NCBI RefSeq assembly: GCF_030440515.1
Contig: NZ_CP076543.1
Coordinates: 5,466,501 to 5,530,500 of the forward strand
Direction: 5' to 3'
DNA length: 64,000 nt
DNA from: Streptomyces xanthophaeus
GTDB lineage: Bacteria; Actinomycetota; Actinomycetes; Streptomycetales; Streptomycetaceae
Positions 46,544 through 57,106 of the stretch are shown one piece after another (position 1 is the first letter of the stretch; each line of letters begins with the position of its first letter). Under the pieces are notes generated by a model. That model searched no databases. It saw only the letters and a list, made by a program, of their open reading frames with translations, and had not been told where the DNA came from. Position numbers and translations under genes: made by a program.

Positions 46544-46893
46544 GGGGACTCTCCTGAAGACACGGGGTCGTGTTTCCGAGGAAACCCGCCCCGCCCGCCG
46601 CGCGCCTGCTGATGTTCCGTCAGGTAGTCCTTCCCCCGGCCTGCCTGAGGGATGTCTTCGCAGGTCAACGCGGGTGCTGCGGCCATCGGAGCGCCCCGCG
46701 CCGTCCGGGTGACTCCGGGCGTCCGGGGCTCAGGCCGGCGGGAGCTCCACCGCGGCCGAGGCGCCCGCCGCCGGGTGCGCGAACGGCCGCCGGGAGGTTG
46801 TGCAACAGCGGTGCGTACGGTGGTGGGGGGCGGGAAAGCCGGGACTTTCGGCCCGGCCCGCGCACCGCCGCGCCATACCCGAGGGAGGGCCCC
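46544..46893. other. Gap between surface protein and GGCT gene
   Basis: 350 bases of GC-rich divergent intergenic DNA. I see no gene, repeat or convincing promoter, apart from GGGAGG (46883-46888) acting as Shine-Dalgarno for GTG 46894. Confidence 0.6.
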
Positions 46894-47340
46894 GTGACAT
46901 CGGTCGAACGGCTACCGGACCCGAGCGATCCGCTCCCGTTCTTCGTCTACGGGACCCTGCGCCCGGGCGAGGTCAACCACGACCTCTTCCTGCGCGGCCG
47001 CACGGCCTCGGAGGAGCCGGCCGTCCTCCCGGACGCGGCGCTCTACGACGGGCCCGGATATCCGTACGCGGTCCACCGCCCCGGCACCGCGGTCGTCGGC
47101 GAGCTGATCACGGCGGCCCCGGGTGAGTACGGGAAGCTGCTCGCCGCGCTGGACCAGCTGGAGGAGTACCAGGGCCCGGGCCGCCCGGGGAACATCTACG
47201 ACCGGATCGCCCGGCCGGCCCTGCGCCGAGGCGGCACCACGGTCCGCGCCTGGGTCTATCTGGCGGCCCCGCTGATCGCACGCGACCTGCGCGAATCGGG
47301 CACCGAGATACCCGGCGGCGACTGGTTCGCCCGCCGCTGA
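46894..47340 (+). CDS. Gamma-glutamylcyclotransferase-like (AIG2) protein
   Basis: The 148-residue protein has the family's substrate loop FFVYGTLRPGEVNH near the N-terminus and the catalytic Glu in ALDQLEEYQGPG, plus VRAWVYLA. The family releases 5-oxoproline from gamma-glutamyl compounds. GTG 46894 follows a GGGAGG Shine-Dalgarno. It is convergent with dnaG, whose stop is 7 bases away. Confidence 0.85.
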   Translation: MTSVERLPDPSDPLPFFVYGTLRPGEVNHDLFLRGRTASEEPAVLPDAALYDGPGYPYAVHRPGTAVVGELITAAPGEYGKLLAALDQLEEYQGPGRPGNIYDRIARPALRRGGTTVRAWVYLAAPLIARDLRESGTEIPGGDWFARR

Positions 47341-47347
47341 ACCGCAG

Positions 47348-49273
47348 TTACAGGCCCTCGGCGCCGCGGTTGCGCAGCCGCTGGCCGTACTGCTGGAGCA
47401 CCCACAGCTCCTCCTGGACGGCCGCCAGTTGTTCCGGCGGAGCCTGCGGGCCCAGCCGCGACAGCGTGCCCTGGATCTCGTGGACCCGGCGGTCGACGGC
47501 GCGCAGCCGCACCTGGACCAGCTGGACCCCCGCGTAGATCTCGTCCACCGTCTTCGCGTGGATGGCCTCGACCGCCAGCTCCGTGACGAGCGCGCGCACG
47601 GTGTCGTTCGGGGCGGCCTCGCGGACGCGGGCCAGGTAGTCGTCCGTGCCGAGCGAGGCACCGCCCGCGTCCAGGATCGCCTGGCGCACCGCCGCGTAGG
47701 GCGGGGCGGTGAACTCGTCCATCCCGTACGCGTCGAAGGCCGGGGAGACCAGCGCGGGCCGCTGGAGGGCGAGCTTGAGCAGCTCGCGCTCGGTGCGGTG
47801 CGCCGGGCTGCGCAGGTTCAGCGCAGGGCCTCCGGCCGGCTGGGCGGCGGGCGCGGGGACGTCCTCGTAGGACGGGCGGCCCCGCTGCGGCTTCCCGCCG
47901 GGCCGGCCGCCCTGCGGTCCGTCGCCCTGGCCGCGCTCGCGGGCCCAGCGCGCCAGCTGTGCGACCCGCTTCACCACGAACTGCTCGTCGCGGATGCCCA
48001 GCATGCCTGCCAGCTGGACCGCCGACTCGTGCTGGATCGCGATGTTCTTGATGTTGGCGACGACGGGCGCGGCCTCGTCCAGGGCGGCCGCGCGGCCCGC
48101 CGGGTTCTCCAGGTTGTGCCGGGCGACGATGTGCCGCAGCGCGAACTCGAACAGCGGTGTGCGGGCCTCCACGAGGCCGGACACGGCCGCGTCGCCCTGG
48201 GCCAGGCGCAGGTCGCAGGGGTCCATGCCGCCGGGGGCGATGGTGATCGAGGTCTCCGCGGCGAACTTCTGGTCGTCCTCGAAGGCCCGCAGGGCGGCCT
48301 TCTGGCCCGCCGCGTCGCCGTCGAAGGTGAAGATCACCTCGGCGGTGGCGTTGTCCATCAGCAGCCGGCGCAGGATCTTGATGTGGTCCCCGCCGAAGGC
48401 GGTGCCACAGGTCGCGATCGCGGTGGTGACCCCGGCCATGTGGCAGGCCATCACGTCCGTGTAGCCCTCGACGACCACGGCCCGGGAGGTCTTCGCGATC
48501 TCCTTCTTCGCCAGGTCGATCCCGTACAGCACCTGGGACTTCTTGTAGATCGCGGTCTCGGGGGTGTTCAGGTACTTCGGCCCGTTGTCGTCGTCGCGCA
48601 GCTTGCGCGCGCCGAAGCCGACCACCTCGCCGCTGATGTCGCGGATCGGCCACATCAGCCGGCCGCGGAAGCGGTCGATCGGCTTGCCGCTGCGGCTGTC
48701 CTGGGCGAGCCCGGAGGTGATCAGCTCCTTGTCGCTGAAGCCCTTGCCGCGCAGGAAGCGGGTCAGGTGGTCCCACCCGGCCGGGCTGTAGCCCACGCTG
48801 AAGTGCGCGGCCGCGGCCTGGTCGAAGCCGCGCTCGGCCAGGAACTTGCGGCCGATCTCCGCCTCGGGGCTGCCCAGCTGGTCGACGTAGAACTGGGCGG
48901 CGGCCTTGTGGGCCTCGACCAGCCGGATGCGGTCACCGCGGCCGCTGGTGCCCGCGGTGTAGCCGCCCTCCTCGTACCGCAGGGTGATGCCGGCCAGGCC
49001 GGCCAGGCGCTCGACCGCCTCCGAGAAGGAGAGGTGGTCGATCTTCATGACGAAGTCGAGGGTGTCCCCGCCCGCCTGGCAGCCGAAGCAGTGGTAGAGC
49101 CCCTTGCTGGGGCTGACCTGGAAGGAAGGGGACTTCTCGTCGTGGAAGGGGCACAGGCCCTTGAGGTTGCCGCCGCCCGCGTTGCGCAGCTGGAGGTACT
49201 CGGAGACCACGGCGTCGATCGGGACCGCGTCCCGTACCGCCTTCACGTCGTCGTCGTTGATCCGTCCTGCCAC
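47348..49273 (-). CDS. dnaG: DNA primase
   Basis: The 641-residue primase has an N-terminal CHC2 zinc finger (GLCPFHDEKSPSF, YHCFGCQAGGD), a central Toprim core with VVEGYTDVMACHMAG and FDGDAAGQKAA, and a C-terminal helicase-interacting domain (about 470-641). It makes RNA primers for replication. Its GTG lies six bases after TAGACT (49280-49285), so the mRNA may be leaderless. In Streptomyces, dnaG lies not far from the hrd sigma gene, as here. Confidence 0.95.
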   Translation of the reverse strand: MAGRINDDDVKAVRDAVPIDAVVSEYLQLRNAGGGNLKGLCPFHDEKSPSFQVSPSKGLYHCFGCQAGGDTLDFVMKIDHLSFSEAVERLAGLAGITLRYEEGGYTAGTSGRGDRIRLVEAHKAAAQFYVDQLGSPEAEIGRKFLAERGFDQAAAAHFSVGYSPAGWDHLTRFLRGKGFSDKELITSGLAQDSRSGKPIDRFRGRLMWPIRDISGEVVGFGARKLRDDDNGPKYLNTPETAIYKKSQVLYGIDLAKKEIAKTSRAVVVEGYTDVMACHMAGVTTAIATCGTAFGGDHIKILRRLLMDNATAEVIFTFDGDAAGQKAALRAFEDDQKFAAETSITIAPGGMDPCDLRLAQGDAAVSGLVEARTPLFEFALRHIVARHNLENPAGRAAALDEAAPVVANIKNIAIQHESAVQLAGMLGIRDEQFVVKRVAQLARWARERGQGDGPQGGRPGGKPQRGRPSYEDVPAPAAQPAGGPALNLRSPAHRTERELLKLALQRPALVSPAFDAYGMDEFTAPPYAAVRQAILDAGGASLGTDDYLARVREAAPNDTVRALVTELAVEAIHAKTVDEIYAGVQLVQVRLRAVDRRVHEIQGTLSRLGPQAPPEQLAAVQEELWVLQQYGQRLRNRGAEGL

Positions 49274-49307
49274 CCGTGAAGTCTACGGCCGGGCGCCGGC
49301 AATCCGG

Positions 49308-50582
49308 TCAGGCCCCCTCGGCCCGCACCAGGGAGTCAAGCGGAACGGACGGGTCCGCCAGTGCCTCGCGGTTGACCGGGGTCTTCGACCTGATCAGGGC
49401 CTGGATGTGCTCGGTGACATCCCACACATTCACGTTCATCCCGGCCAGGACCCGCCCCTCCGACAGCCAGAAGGCGATGAACTCCCGCTTGCCCACGTCC
49501 CCGCGGATCAGCACCTGGTCGTAGCCGCCGGCCGGCGCGTACCCCGAGTACTCCAGGCCCACGTCGTACTGGTCCGAGAAGAAGTACGGCACCCGGTCGT
49601 AGCCGACCTCCTGGCCCAGCATGGCCCGCGCGGCGGCCGGGCCGCCGTTCAGCGCGTTGGCCCAGTGCTCGACCCGCAGCCGGGTTCCGAGCACCGGGTG
49701 GTGGGCGGCGGCCACGTCCCCGACCGCGTAGACGTCCGGATCGGAGGTGCGCAGGGAGGAGTCCACCGCGATCCCGCCGCCGTGCTCCCGGTCGACCAGG
49801 GCCAGCCCGGCCGTCTCGGCGAGCGCGGTCCGCGGGGCGGCCCCGATCGCGGAGAGCACCGCGTGCGCCGGGTGCTCCTCCCCGTCGTCGGTACGGGCGG
49901 CCAGCACCATGCCGTCGTGGCCCACGATCTCGGTCAGCCGCGCCCCGAAGTGGAACCGCACCCCGTGATCGGCGTGCAGGTCCGCGAAGAGCCGGCCGAT
50001 CTCCGGGCCGAGGACCGCGTGCAGCGGCGTGGCCTCCGGCTCGACGACGGTGACCTCGGCGCCGTAGCCGCGGGCCGCGGCGGCCACCTCCAGCCCGATC
50101 CACCCGGCGCCCGCGATGAGCAGGTGCCCGTTGTCCCGGCCGAGCCCGGCCAGTACGCCCTTCAGCCGTTCGGCGTGCGCCAGGCGCCGCAGGTGGTGCA
50201 CCCCGGCCAGGCCGGTGCCGGGGATGTCCAGGCGGCGCGGCTCGGCGCCGGTGGCCAGCAGCAGCTTGTCGTAGTACAGGACGGTGCCGTCGCCCAGGAC
50301 CACCTTCTTGGCGTCCCGGTCGAGGTGGACGGCGGGCTGGCCGAGGTGCAGCTCGACGTCGGCGGCCGCGTACCAGGACGGCTCGTGGACGAAGACGCTC
50401 TCCCGGTCGTCCTTGCCGGTCAGGTAGCCCTTGGACAGCGGGGGGCGTTCGTAGGGATGGTCGCGCTCGTCGCCGATCAGGATCACCCGCCCCGTGAACC
50501 CCTCGGACCTCAGCGTTTCAGCCGCCTTTGCCCCGGCGAGCCCTGCGCCGACGATGACGAATGTCCGGTGTGCGTCGACCAC
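49308..50582 (-). CDS. FAD-dependent ferredoxin/rubredoxin reductase-like oxidoreductase
   Basis: The 424-residue protein has FVIVGAGLAGAKAAETLRSEG, LLLATGAEPRRL, HLLIAGAGWIGLEVAAAARG and DVYAVGDVAA, with a C-terminal reductase domain, as in putidaredoxin/rhodocoxin reductases. Such proteins pass electrons from NADH to ferredoxins serving P450s or oxygenases. GTG 50582 (VVDAHRTFVIVG) was chosen because AGGAGG lies six bases upstream; the ATG at 50597 would put that site inside the gene. No ferredoxin or P450 is adjacent. Confidence 0.87.
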   Translation of the reverse strand: MVDAHRTFVIVGAGLAGAKAAETLRSEGFTGRVILIGDERDHPYERPPLSKGYLTGKDDRESVFVHEPSWYAAADVELHLGQPAVHLDRDAKKVVLGDGTVLYYDKLLLATGAEPRRLDIPGTGLAGVHHLRRLAHAERLKGVLAGLGRDNGHLLIAGAGWIGLEVAAAARGYGAEVTVVEPEATPLHAVLGPEIGRLFADLHADHGVRFHFGARLTEIVGHDGMVLAARTDDGEEHPAHAVLSAIGAAPRTALAETAGLALVDREHGGGIAVDSSLRTSDPDVYAVGDVAAAHHPVLGTRLRVEHWANALNGGPAAARAMLGQEVGYDRVPYFFSDQYDVGLEYSGYAPAGGYDQVLIRGDVGKREFIAFWLSEGRVLAGMNVNVWDVTEHIQALIRSKTPVNREALADPSVPLDSLVRAEGA

Positions 50583-50675
50583 CTGATGCCTCCTCATAAC
50601 CTCTCCGCCACATGCGAGCACATGCGAGCGTCCCGCACCGAGCCTGCCGCGTGAAGGGGGAGTGGCTCGATCAGC

Positions 50676-52001
50676 TCACCTTTCGGCGCGTCGGCCGCGC
50701 CGGGTGAGGCGTGCGTGAAGGGAACGTGCGGATGCGTCGGTGAGGCACGCGATCTGGTCGATGACCGCCCTTTTCCTGGCCTTGTCGTCCGGGGCCGCGT
50801 CGAAGATCGCCCGGAACTGCGGGTCCAGCCCCTCGGGGGCGCGGGCGCTCAGCGCCTCCGCGAGTTCGGCCAGGACGATGCGCTGGTCGGCGCGGATCCG
50901 TTCCTGCTCGTCGCGCTGCATCACGTACAGGTCGGCGACCGCCTTGAGCACCGCGCACTCGTTGCGCGCCTCGCGCGGGATCACCAGTTCGGCACCGTAC
51001 CGGGTGAGGCGGCCGGAGCCGTACGCCTCCCGGGTGGCCCCCTCGGCGGCCAGGCAGAAACGGCCGATCAGCTGGCTCGTGGCGTCCTTCAGCCGGGACT
51101 GGGCGACGGCGGACCCGTCGTATCCGTGCGGCCACCAGTCCTGCTCCATCAAGCGGTCGAGGGCCGCCCGCAGCTCCTCGGGCGCGGTGTCGGCGGGGAC
51201 GTACCGGCCGATGGCCACCTGCCAGATCGCCGTGCGCTCGGGTTCGGCGTAGAGCATGTTGGGGTCGAGGTGGCCGGCGTGCAGGCCGTCCTCGAAGTCG
51301 TGGACGGAGTACGCGACGTCGTCCGCCCAGTCCATGACCTGGGCCTCGAAGCACTTGCGGTCCGCGGGCGCGCCGCGGCGCAGCCAGGCGAAGACCGGCA
51401 GGTCGTCCTCGTACGCGCCGAACTTCACCGAGCCGGGGTCGGTGGGGTGGTCCCCGCGGGCCCACGGGTACTTGGTGGCGGCGTCCAGGCAGGCCCGGGT
51501 GAGGTTGAGGCCGACGCTGACGAGCTCCCCGCTCACCGGATCGGGCACGAACCGCTTGGGCTCCAGGCGGGTCAGCAGGCGCAGCGACTGGGCGTTTCCC
51601 TCGAAGCCGCCGCAGTCCTTGGCGAACTCGTTGAGCGCCTCTTCGCCGTTGTGGCCGAAGGGCGGGTGGCCCATGTCGTGGGAGAGGCAGGCGGCTTCGA
51701 CGAGGTCGGGGTCGCAGCCGAGTGCGGCGCCGAGCTCCCGCCCGACCTGGGCGCACTCCAGCGAGTGGGTGAGGCGGGTACGGGGACTCGCGTCCCAGTC
51801 GTAGGAACGGCTGCCGGGGGTGACGACCTGGGTCTTCCCGGCGAGGCGGCGCAGGGCGGCCGAGTGCAGCACACGGGCGCGGTCGCGCTGGAAGGCGGTC
51901 CGGCCGGGCCGTTTGTCGGGCTCTGCGGCCCAGCGCTCGGTGTCGGCCGCGTCATAGAGGTCGCGGTGGTCGTCGGTGAGGGCGTGCGTGGTGCCTTCCA
52001 T
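50676..52001 (-). CDS. Deoxyguanosinetriphosphate triphosphohydrolase-like protein
   Basis: The 441-residue protein is a dNTP triphosphohydrolase of the HD superfamily: [38 protein letters not shown] and the later [20 protein letters not shown] carry the metal-binding His and Asp residues. It splits dNTPs to nucleosides and triphosphate, controlling pools. ATG 52001 lies six bases after TACCGT (52008-52013). It is co-directional with cbiX upstream, 36 bases away. Confidence 0.93.
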   Translation of the reverse strand: MEGTTHALTDDHRDLYDAADTERWAAEPDKRPGRTAFQRDRARVLHSAALRRLAGKTQVVTPGSRSYDWDASPRTRLTHSLECAQVGRELGAALGCDPDLVEAACLSHDMGHPPFGHNGEEALNEFAKDCGGFEGNAQSLRLLTRLEPKRFVPDPVSGELVSVGLNLTRACLDAATKYPWARGDHPTDPGSVKFGAYEDDLPVFAWLRRGAPADRKCFEAQVMDWADDVAYSVHDFEDGLHAGHLDPNMLYAEPERTAIWQVAIGRYVPADTAPEELRAALDRLMEQDWWPHGYDGSAVAQSRLKDATSQLIGRFCLAAEGATREAYGSGRLTRYGAELVIPREARNECAVLKAVADLYVMQRDEQERIRADQRIVLAELAEALSARAPEGLDPQFRAIFDAAPDDKARKRAVIDQIACLTDASARSLHARLTRRGRRAER

Positions 52002-52037
52002 GCAGAGACGGTAACCGGAACAACTGACAAACCGGGA

Positions 52038-52763
52038 TCAGGCGGAGACGAGTTCCGGCCGCACCAGGTCGAGGGGCCGCGCACGGGCCTCGTCGTAGCG
52101 GTGCAGCAGCAGCCGGGCCAGGGCCGGGTGATCGCCCAGCGGGGCGGCGGCGGGGCCGGGCGCCGCCGCGGCGGTCTGGGTGGCGAACCGGCCGGGAGCG
52201 GCGAAGTACGAGGCCACGGCGATCCGGTGGTGACCGCGGGCGGCGAGGGCCCGGACCGCCTCGGGCGCGCTCGGCGCGGCGGCGGAGGCGTAGGCGGGGG
52301 TCACCGGGACGCCGCCGAGGCGTTCGGAGAGCTGGGCGGCGGTGCGGCGGGTGTCGGCCGCCGAGTCGGGGTCGCGGGAACCGGCGGCGGCCAGCACGAC
52401 GGCCGACCCGGGGTCCGGGGTCCAGCCGGTCTCCAGGAGCCGCTCGTACAGGGCCTCGACGAGCAGCGGGTGCGGGCCCAGCGGGGCGGCGACGCGGGTG
52501 AGCAGGTGGCCGGCCCGGGCGGCGGCCGCGGGGAGGTCGCGCTTGACGTGGTACCCGCGGCCGAGCAGCAGCGGGACGAGCACGGCCGAGCCGGACAGCC
52601 CGTCCAGGGTGTCGTCGAGCAGCGGCTCGTTCAGCTCGACGTGGCCGAGCCGGACGTCGAGCCGGGGGCGGAGCTCGCGGACCCGTTCGAGGAGGGCGAG
52701 GGCGGTGTGCAGGGCGCGCGGGTCACGGCTGCCGTGGGCCACGGCGACGAGGGTGGGCTGCAT
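52038..52763 (-). CDS. Sirohydrochlorin chelatase-like (CbiX) protein
   Basis: The 241-residue class II chelatase has two CbiX repeats. The first has AHGSRDPRA with the metal-chelating His and PLLLGRGYHVKRDL; the second has AAAGSRDPDSAADTRR. It would insert Fe2+ or Co2+ into sirohydrochlorin, giving siroheme for nirB or a cobalamin precursor. A 43-codon coding-like frame with its own Shine-Dalgarno lies immediately upstream in another frame (52891). Confidence 0.87.
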   Translation of the reverse strand: MQPTLVAVAHGSRDPRALHTALALLERVRELRPRLDVRLGHVELNEPLLDDTLDGLSGSAVLVPLLLGRGYHVKRDLPAAAARAGHLLTRVAAPLGPHPLLVEALYERLLETGWTPDPGSAVVLAAAGSRDPDSAADTRRTAAQLSERLGGVPVTPAYASAAAPSAPEAVRALAARGHHRIAVASYFAAPGRFATQTAAAAPGPAAAPLGDHPALARLLLHRYDEARARPLDLVRPELVSA

Positions 52764-52891
52764 GGGCGGACTCCGGGTCGGCGCAGGCCGCTGAGCTGGG
52801 TGCCCAGCTGGAGGGTGATGCGGCCGAGCAGCTCGGCCGTGCTGTCGAAGGGGAGGGCGGGAAACTCGGGAGGGTGCACCGGCTCCGTCAT
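52631..52891 (-). CDS. Possible small gene overlapping the cbiX start
   Basis: ATG 52891 is preceded by GGAGG at a good distance. The first about 42 codons (MTEPVHPPEFPALPFDSTAE and LLGRITLQLGTQLSGLRR) have G/C third positions like genuine genes, but this ends almost exactly where cbiX begins (52763) and the frame then runs on through cbiX to 52631. The cbiX frame is -1 relative to it. It may be a truncated small gene, or its product may be fused by frameshifting. Confidence 0.35.
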   Translation of the reverse strand: MTEPVHPPEFPALPFDSTAELLGRITLQLGTQLSGLRRPGVRPCSPPSSPWPTAAVTRAPCTPPSPSSNGSASSAPGSTSGSATSS

Positions 52892-53094
52892 GAACCGATC
52901 CTCCGCGCCGCAGGTTGCCGCCGCGTTGCGCGGGGATGACGGGTCTTTGCCGTGTGCTCACAGGGCGGCCGGCGCGGCTGTTCGGAGCCGGGGCGGCCGG
53001 CGGCGTACCTGCCGGAGATCGGGGGCCGGGCGAACCGCACGGCCCCGGTACGCGTCCTGACCAGCGGACGAGCAGCCGAGACACCAGGGGATGG

Positions 53095-53805
53095 ATGATG
53101 CGCCGACCGCGCCTGCCGAGAGTCGAGTGGAGCCGGGCGGTGGCGCCGCTGCGCAGCGTACGGACCCGGCGGCGGGCGGTGCAGGCCGTCATGGCGGGCT
53201 GCGTACTGGCGCTGCTGCCCTCGGCGTGGATGCACGCGGTGGCCGCCGACCGGCTGCGGACCACGGCCGATGCGCCCGCCACCGAGGTGGCCGTGGTGTT
53301 CGGCGCGGGCCTGTTGGGGAGCCGGCCGACCCCGTACCTCGCCGACCGGCTCGACGCCGCGGCCGAGCTGTACCGCACCGGCAAGGTCAAGGTCGTCCTC
53401 GTCACCGGGGACAACGGCCGGCACGACTACGACGAGCCCGACGCGATGCGCAGGTACCTCACCGCGCACGGGGTGCCGGACGGGCAGATCGTCAGCGACT
53501 ATGCGGGCTTCGACACCTGGGACTCCTGCGTGCGGGCCAAGGAGATCTTCGGCGTGGACCGGGCCGTGCTGGTCACCCAGGGCTTCCACATCCGCCGGGC
53601 CGTCGCCCTGTGCCAGGCGGCGGGCCTGGAGTCGTACGGCGTCGGGGTCGCCGACGTGCACGACGTCACCTGGTACTACGGCGAGACCCGCGAGGTCTTC
53701 GCGGCGGGCAAGGCGGCGCTGGACGCGGCCTTCAAGCCCGCCCCGCGCTTCCTGGGACCGAAGGAGGAAGGGGTGTCGCGGGCCCTGGCCGCTCTGGCAG
53801 ACTGA
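53095..53805 (+). CDS. SanA/YdcF-like (DUF218) membrane protein
   Basis: The 236-residue protein has a basic N-terminus and one membrane helix (AVQAVMAGCVLALLPSAWM, about 28-46), then a DUF218 domain: AVVFGAGLLGSRPTPYLADRLDAAAELYRTG, VTGDNGRHDY, CVRAKEIFGVDRAVLVTQGFHIRRA. E. coli SanA is linked to envelope barrier function and vancomycin exclusion at high temperature. ATG 53095 follows an AGGGG element. Function in the wall is inferred. Confidence 0.85.
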   Translation: MMRRPRLPRVEWSRAVAPLRSVRTRRRAVQAVMAGCVLALLPSAWMHAVAADRLRTTADAPATEVAVVFGAGLLGSRPTPYLADRLDAAAELYRTGKVKVVLVTGDNGRHDYDEPDAMRRYLTAHGVPDGQIVSDYAGFDTWDSCVRAKEIFGVDRAVLVTQGFHIRRAVALCQAAGLESYGVGVADVHDVTWYYGETREVFAAGKAALDAAFKPAPRFLGPKEEGVSRALAALAD

Positions 53806-53829
53806 CGCGGCGCCGACTATGCCGATTAG

Positions 53830-54645
<816 letters not shown>

Positions 54646-54766
54646 CCCACCCCTGCGCCCCCCGGCGGGACGGCCGGATCGTGTACGCCGGACCCGCCGA
54701 CCGCGCACCGCCGCGCCGGGCCTCACCGCAGCCGTCCGGCGGCGCTGAGGCGGAGCACCCGGACTT

Positions 54767-54798
54767 GTAACGTGCAGCGGCGGCCGGCGTAACACCGC
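54767..54798 (+). promoter_or_regulatory. Possible GlnR box upstream of nitrate reductase
   Basis: GTAAC at 54767-54771 and again at 54789-54793 are exactly 22 bp apart, the phase of GlnR a-sites; the b-sites between (CGGCG, then GACCC) are weak. The start codon is 19 bases after the end of this stretch. It suggests nitrogen control shared with nirB. Confidence 0.45.
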
Positions 54799-54816
54799 CG
54801 ACCCACGCTGGACCGT

Positions 54817-56919
54817 ATGCACACCTCCGACTCCGTCACCGACACTCACTGCCCCTACTGCGCCCTGCAGTGCGGGATGAGGCTGCGCCCCGAACCGGGC
54901 GGCGCCACCGTGACGGTGGAGGAGCGGACCGACTTCCCCGTCAACCGGGGCGCGCTGTGCGGCAAGGGCCGCACCGCCCCCGCCGTGCTCTCCTCCCGGG
55001 TACGCCTGACCCGGCCGCTCGTCCGCACCCACGCCGGGCTGCTGGAGCCGGCCACCTGGGAGGAGGCCCTCGACGCCGTCGCCGAGGGACTCGCCCGCAC
55101 CGGCCGCACGTACGGCCCCGACGCCGTCGGGGTCTTCGGCGGCGGCGGGCTCACCAACGAGAAGGCCTACGCGCTCGGCAAGTTCGCCCGCGTCGCCCTG
55201 CGCACCTCGCAGATCGACTACAACGGCCGCTTCTGCATGTCCTCGGCCGCCGCCGCCCACCAGCGGGCCTTCGGGCTCGACCGCGGGCTGCCCTTCCCGC
55301 TGGCGGACATCCCGCGCACCGGCTGCGTGATCCTCGTCGGCTCCAACCTGGCCGAGACCATGCCGCCCGCCCTGCGCTACCTCACCGAGCTCAAGGCCAA
55401 TGGCGGCACCCTGATCGTCATCGACCCGCGCCGCACCCGCACCGCGGAACAGGCCGACCTGCACCTCGCCCCGCGCCCCGGCACCGACCTGGCCCTCGCG
55501 CTCGGCCTGCTGCACCTGATCGTCGCGGAGGGGCGGACCGACGAGGAGTTCATCGCCGCCCGCACCACCGGCTGGGAGGAGGCCCGGGCCGCCGCGATGG
55601 CCCACTGGCCGGAACTGGTGGAGCGCATCACCGGGATACCGGTCCCCAGGCTCCGCGAGGCCGTGGCGATGTTCTGCGCCCCGGAATCCGCCATGGTCCT
55701 CACCGCCCGGGGCCCCGAGCAGCAGTCCAAGGGCACCGACACCGTCGGCGCCTGGATCAACCTGTGCCTGGCCACCGGCCGGGCCGGCCGCCCGCTGTCC
55801 GGCTACGGCTGCCTCACCGGCCAGGGCAACGGCCAGGGCGGCCGCGAGCACGGCCAGAAGGCCGACCAGCTCCCCGGCTACCGCAAGCTCACCGACCCGG
55901 CGGCCCGCGCCCACGTCGCCGGGGTCTGGGGCGTCGACCCCGACAGCCTCCCCGGCCCGGGCCGCAGCGCCTACGAACTCCTCGACGCCCTCGGTACGGA
56001 CGTGAAGGCCCTGCTCCTGATGGGCTCCAACCCGGTGGTGTCCGCCCCCCGCGCCGGACACGTCGAGGACCGCATCCGCTCCCTGGACTTCCTCGCGGTG
56101 GCCGACGTCGTCCTCTCCGAGACCGCGGCCCTCGCCGACGTGGTCCTCCCGGTCACCCAGTGGGCGGAGGAGACCGGCACCACCACCAACCTGGAGGGCC
56201 GCGTCCTGCTGCGCCGCCGGGCGCTGACCCCGCCGCCGGGGGTCCGCAGCGACCTGGACGTCCTGCACGGACTCGCCGCCCGCCTGGGCGTCGAGAAGGG
56301 CTTCCCCACCGAACCGGAGGAGGTCTTCGAGGAACTGCGCCGCGCCTCGGCCGGCGGCCCCGCGGACTACTCGGGCATCACCTACGCCCGGATCGAGGCC
56401 GAACAGGGCGTCTTCTGGCCCTGCCCGGCAGGCACGGCAGGCACGGAGGGCACCGAAAACCCGCCGGGCACCGAGCGGCTCTTCCTGGACCGCTTCGCCA
56501 CCGACGACGGCCGGGCCCGCTTCGTCCCCGTCTCGCATCGCGACGCCGCCGAGGTCCCCGACGCGGACTACCCGTTGCTGCTCACCACCGGCCGGGTCGT
56601 CGCCCAGTACCAGTCCGGGGCCCAGACCCGCCGGGTGGACGAGCTCAACGCGGCCGCCCCCGGCCCCTTCGTGGAACTCCACCCCCGGCTGGCCGCCCGG
56701 ATCGGCGCGGTCGAAGGCAGCCCCCTCGCCGTGACCTCCCGTCGCGGCCGGGCCGTCGCCCCGGCCCGCATCACCGACACCATCCGCGCGGACACGGTCT
56801 TCATGCCCTTCCACTGGCCGGGCGAGGGCCGCGCCAACACCCTGACCAACCCGGCGCTCGACCCGGTCTCCCGGATGCCCGAGTTCAAGGTCTGCGCGGT
56901 CCGCGTCGAGCCGGCCTAG
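54817..56919 (+). CDS. Assimilatory nitrate reductase-type molybdopterin oxidoreductase
   Basis: The 700-residue bis-MGD enzyme starts with HCPYCALQCGMRL and ...NRGALCGKG, the C-x2-C-x3-C...C cluster for [4Fe-4S]. The molybdopterin core follows (NYNGRFCMSSAAAAHQ region, VGSNLAETMPP, VIDPRRTRTAEQADLHL, QEQQSKGTDTVGAW-like region, MGSNPVVSAPRAGHVE). A C-terminal molybdopterin-binding domain ends PALDPVSRMPEFKV. The length and the absence of extra subunits fit assimilatory NasA/NasC; formate dehydrogenase is the alternative. Linkage to nirBD at 38-42 kb and GlnR-like sites support nitrate. Its TAG stop is the CTAG flank of a MITE. Confidence 0.82.
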   Translation: MHTSDSVTDTHCPYCALQCGMRLRPEPGGATVTVEERTDFPVNRGALCGKGRTAPAVLSSRVRLTRPLVRTHAGLLEPATWEEALDAVAEGLARTGRTYGPDAVGVFGGGGLTNEKAYALGKFARVALRTSQIDYNGRFCMSSAAAAHQRAFGLDRGLPFPLADIPRTGCVILVGSNLAETMPPALRYLTELKANGGTLIVIDPRRTRTAEQADLHLAPRPGTDLALALGLLHLIVAEGRTDEEFIAARTTGWEEARAAAMAHWPELVERITGIPVPRLREAVAMFCAPESAMVLTARGPEQQSKGTDTVGAWINLCLATGRAGRPLSGYGCLTGQGNGQGGREHGQKADQLPGYRKLTDPAARAHVAGVWGVDPDSLPGPGRSAYELLDALGTDVKALLLMGSNPVVSAPRAGHVEDRIRSLDFLAVADVVLSETAALADVVLPVTQWAEETGTTTNLEGRVLLRRRALTPPPGVRSDLDVLHGLAARLGVEKGFPTEPEEVFEELRRASAGGPADYSGITYARIEAEQGVFWPCPAGTAGTEGTENPPGTERLFLDRFATDDGRARFVPVSHRDAAEVPDADYPLLLTTGRVVAQYQSGAQTRRVDELNAAAPGPFVELHPRLAARIGAVEGSPLAVTSRRGRAVAPARITDTIRADTVFMPFHWPGEGRANTLTNPALDPVSRMPEFKVCAVRVEPA

Positions 56920-57106
56920 GCCGTCTCTTTCGGATCTTGCCTGACCCGCGCCGCCTGGCACCGCACCTCATCCCCCAGACTCCGTCCGGGGGGACCCCCA
57001 GGTTGTCGGAGCACCCAAGTACGTCCAGTACTCGGGCGCCCCTCCGCCTTGCGAGGCACGGCACCAGACGACGCGGGCTTAACCGGCAAGATCCGAAAGA
57101 GACGGC
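56920..57106. mobile_element. MITE copy 2 with CTAG duplication and perfect 22-bp inverted repeats
   Basis: A 187-bp non-coding element flanked by CTAG on both sides (56916-56919 and 57107-57110). Its ends are perfect 22-bp inverted repeats starting GCCGTCTCTTTCGGATCTT. It differs from copy 1 mainly by an extra C/G-rich palindromic stretch near 56972-57002. It separates two convergent genes, and each CTAG supplies their TAG stops. Confidence 0.9.
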
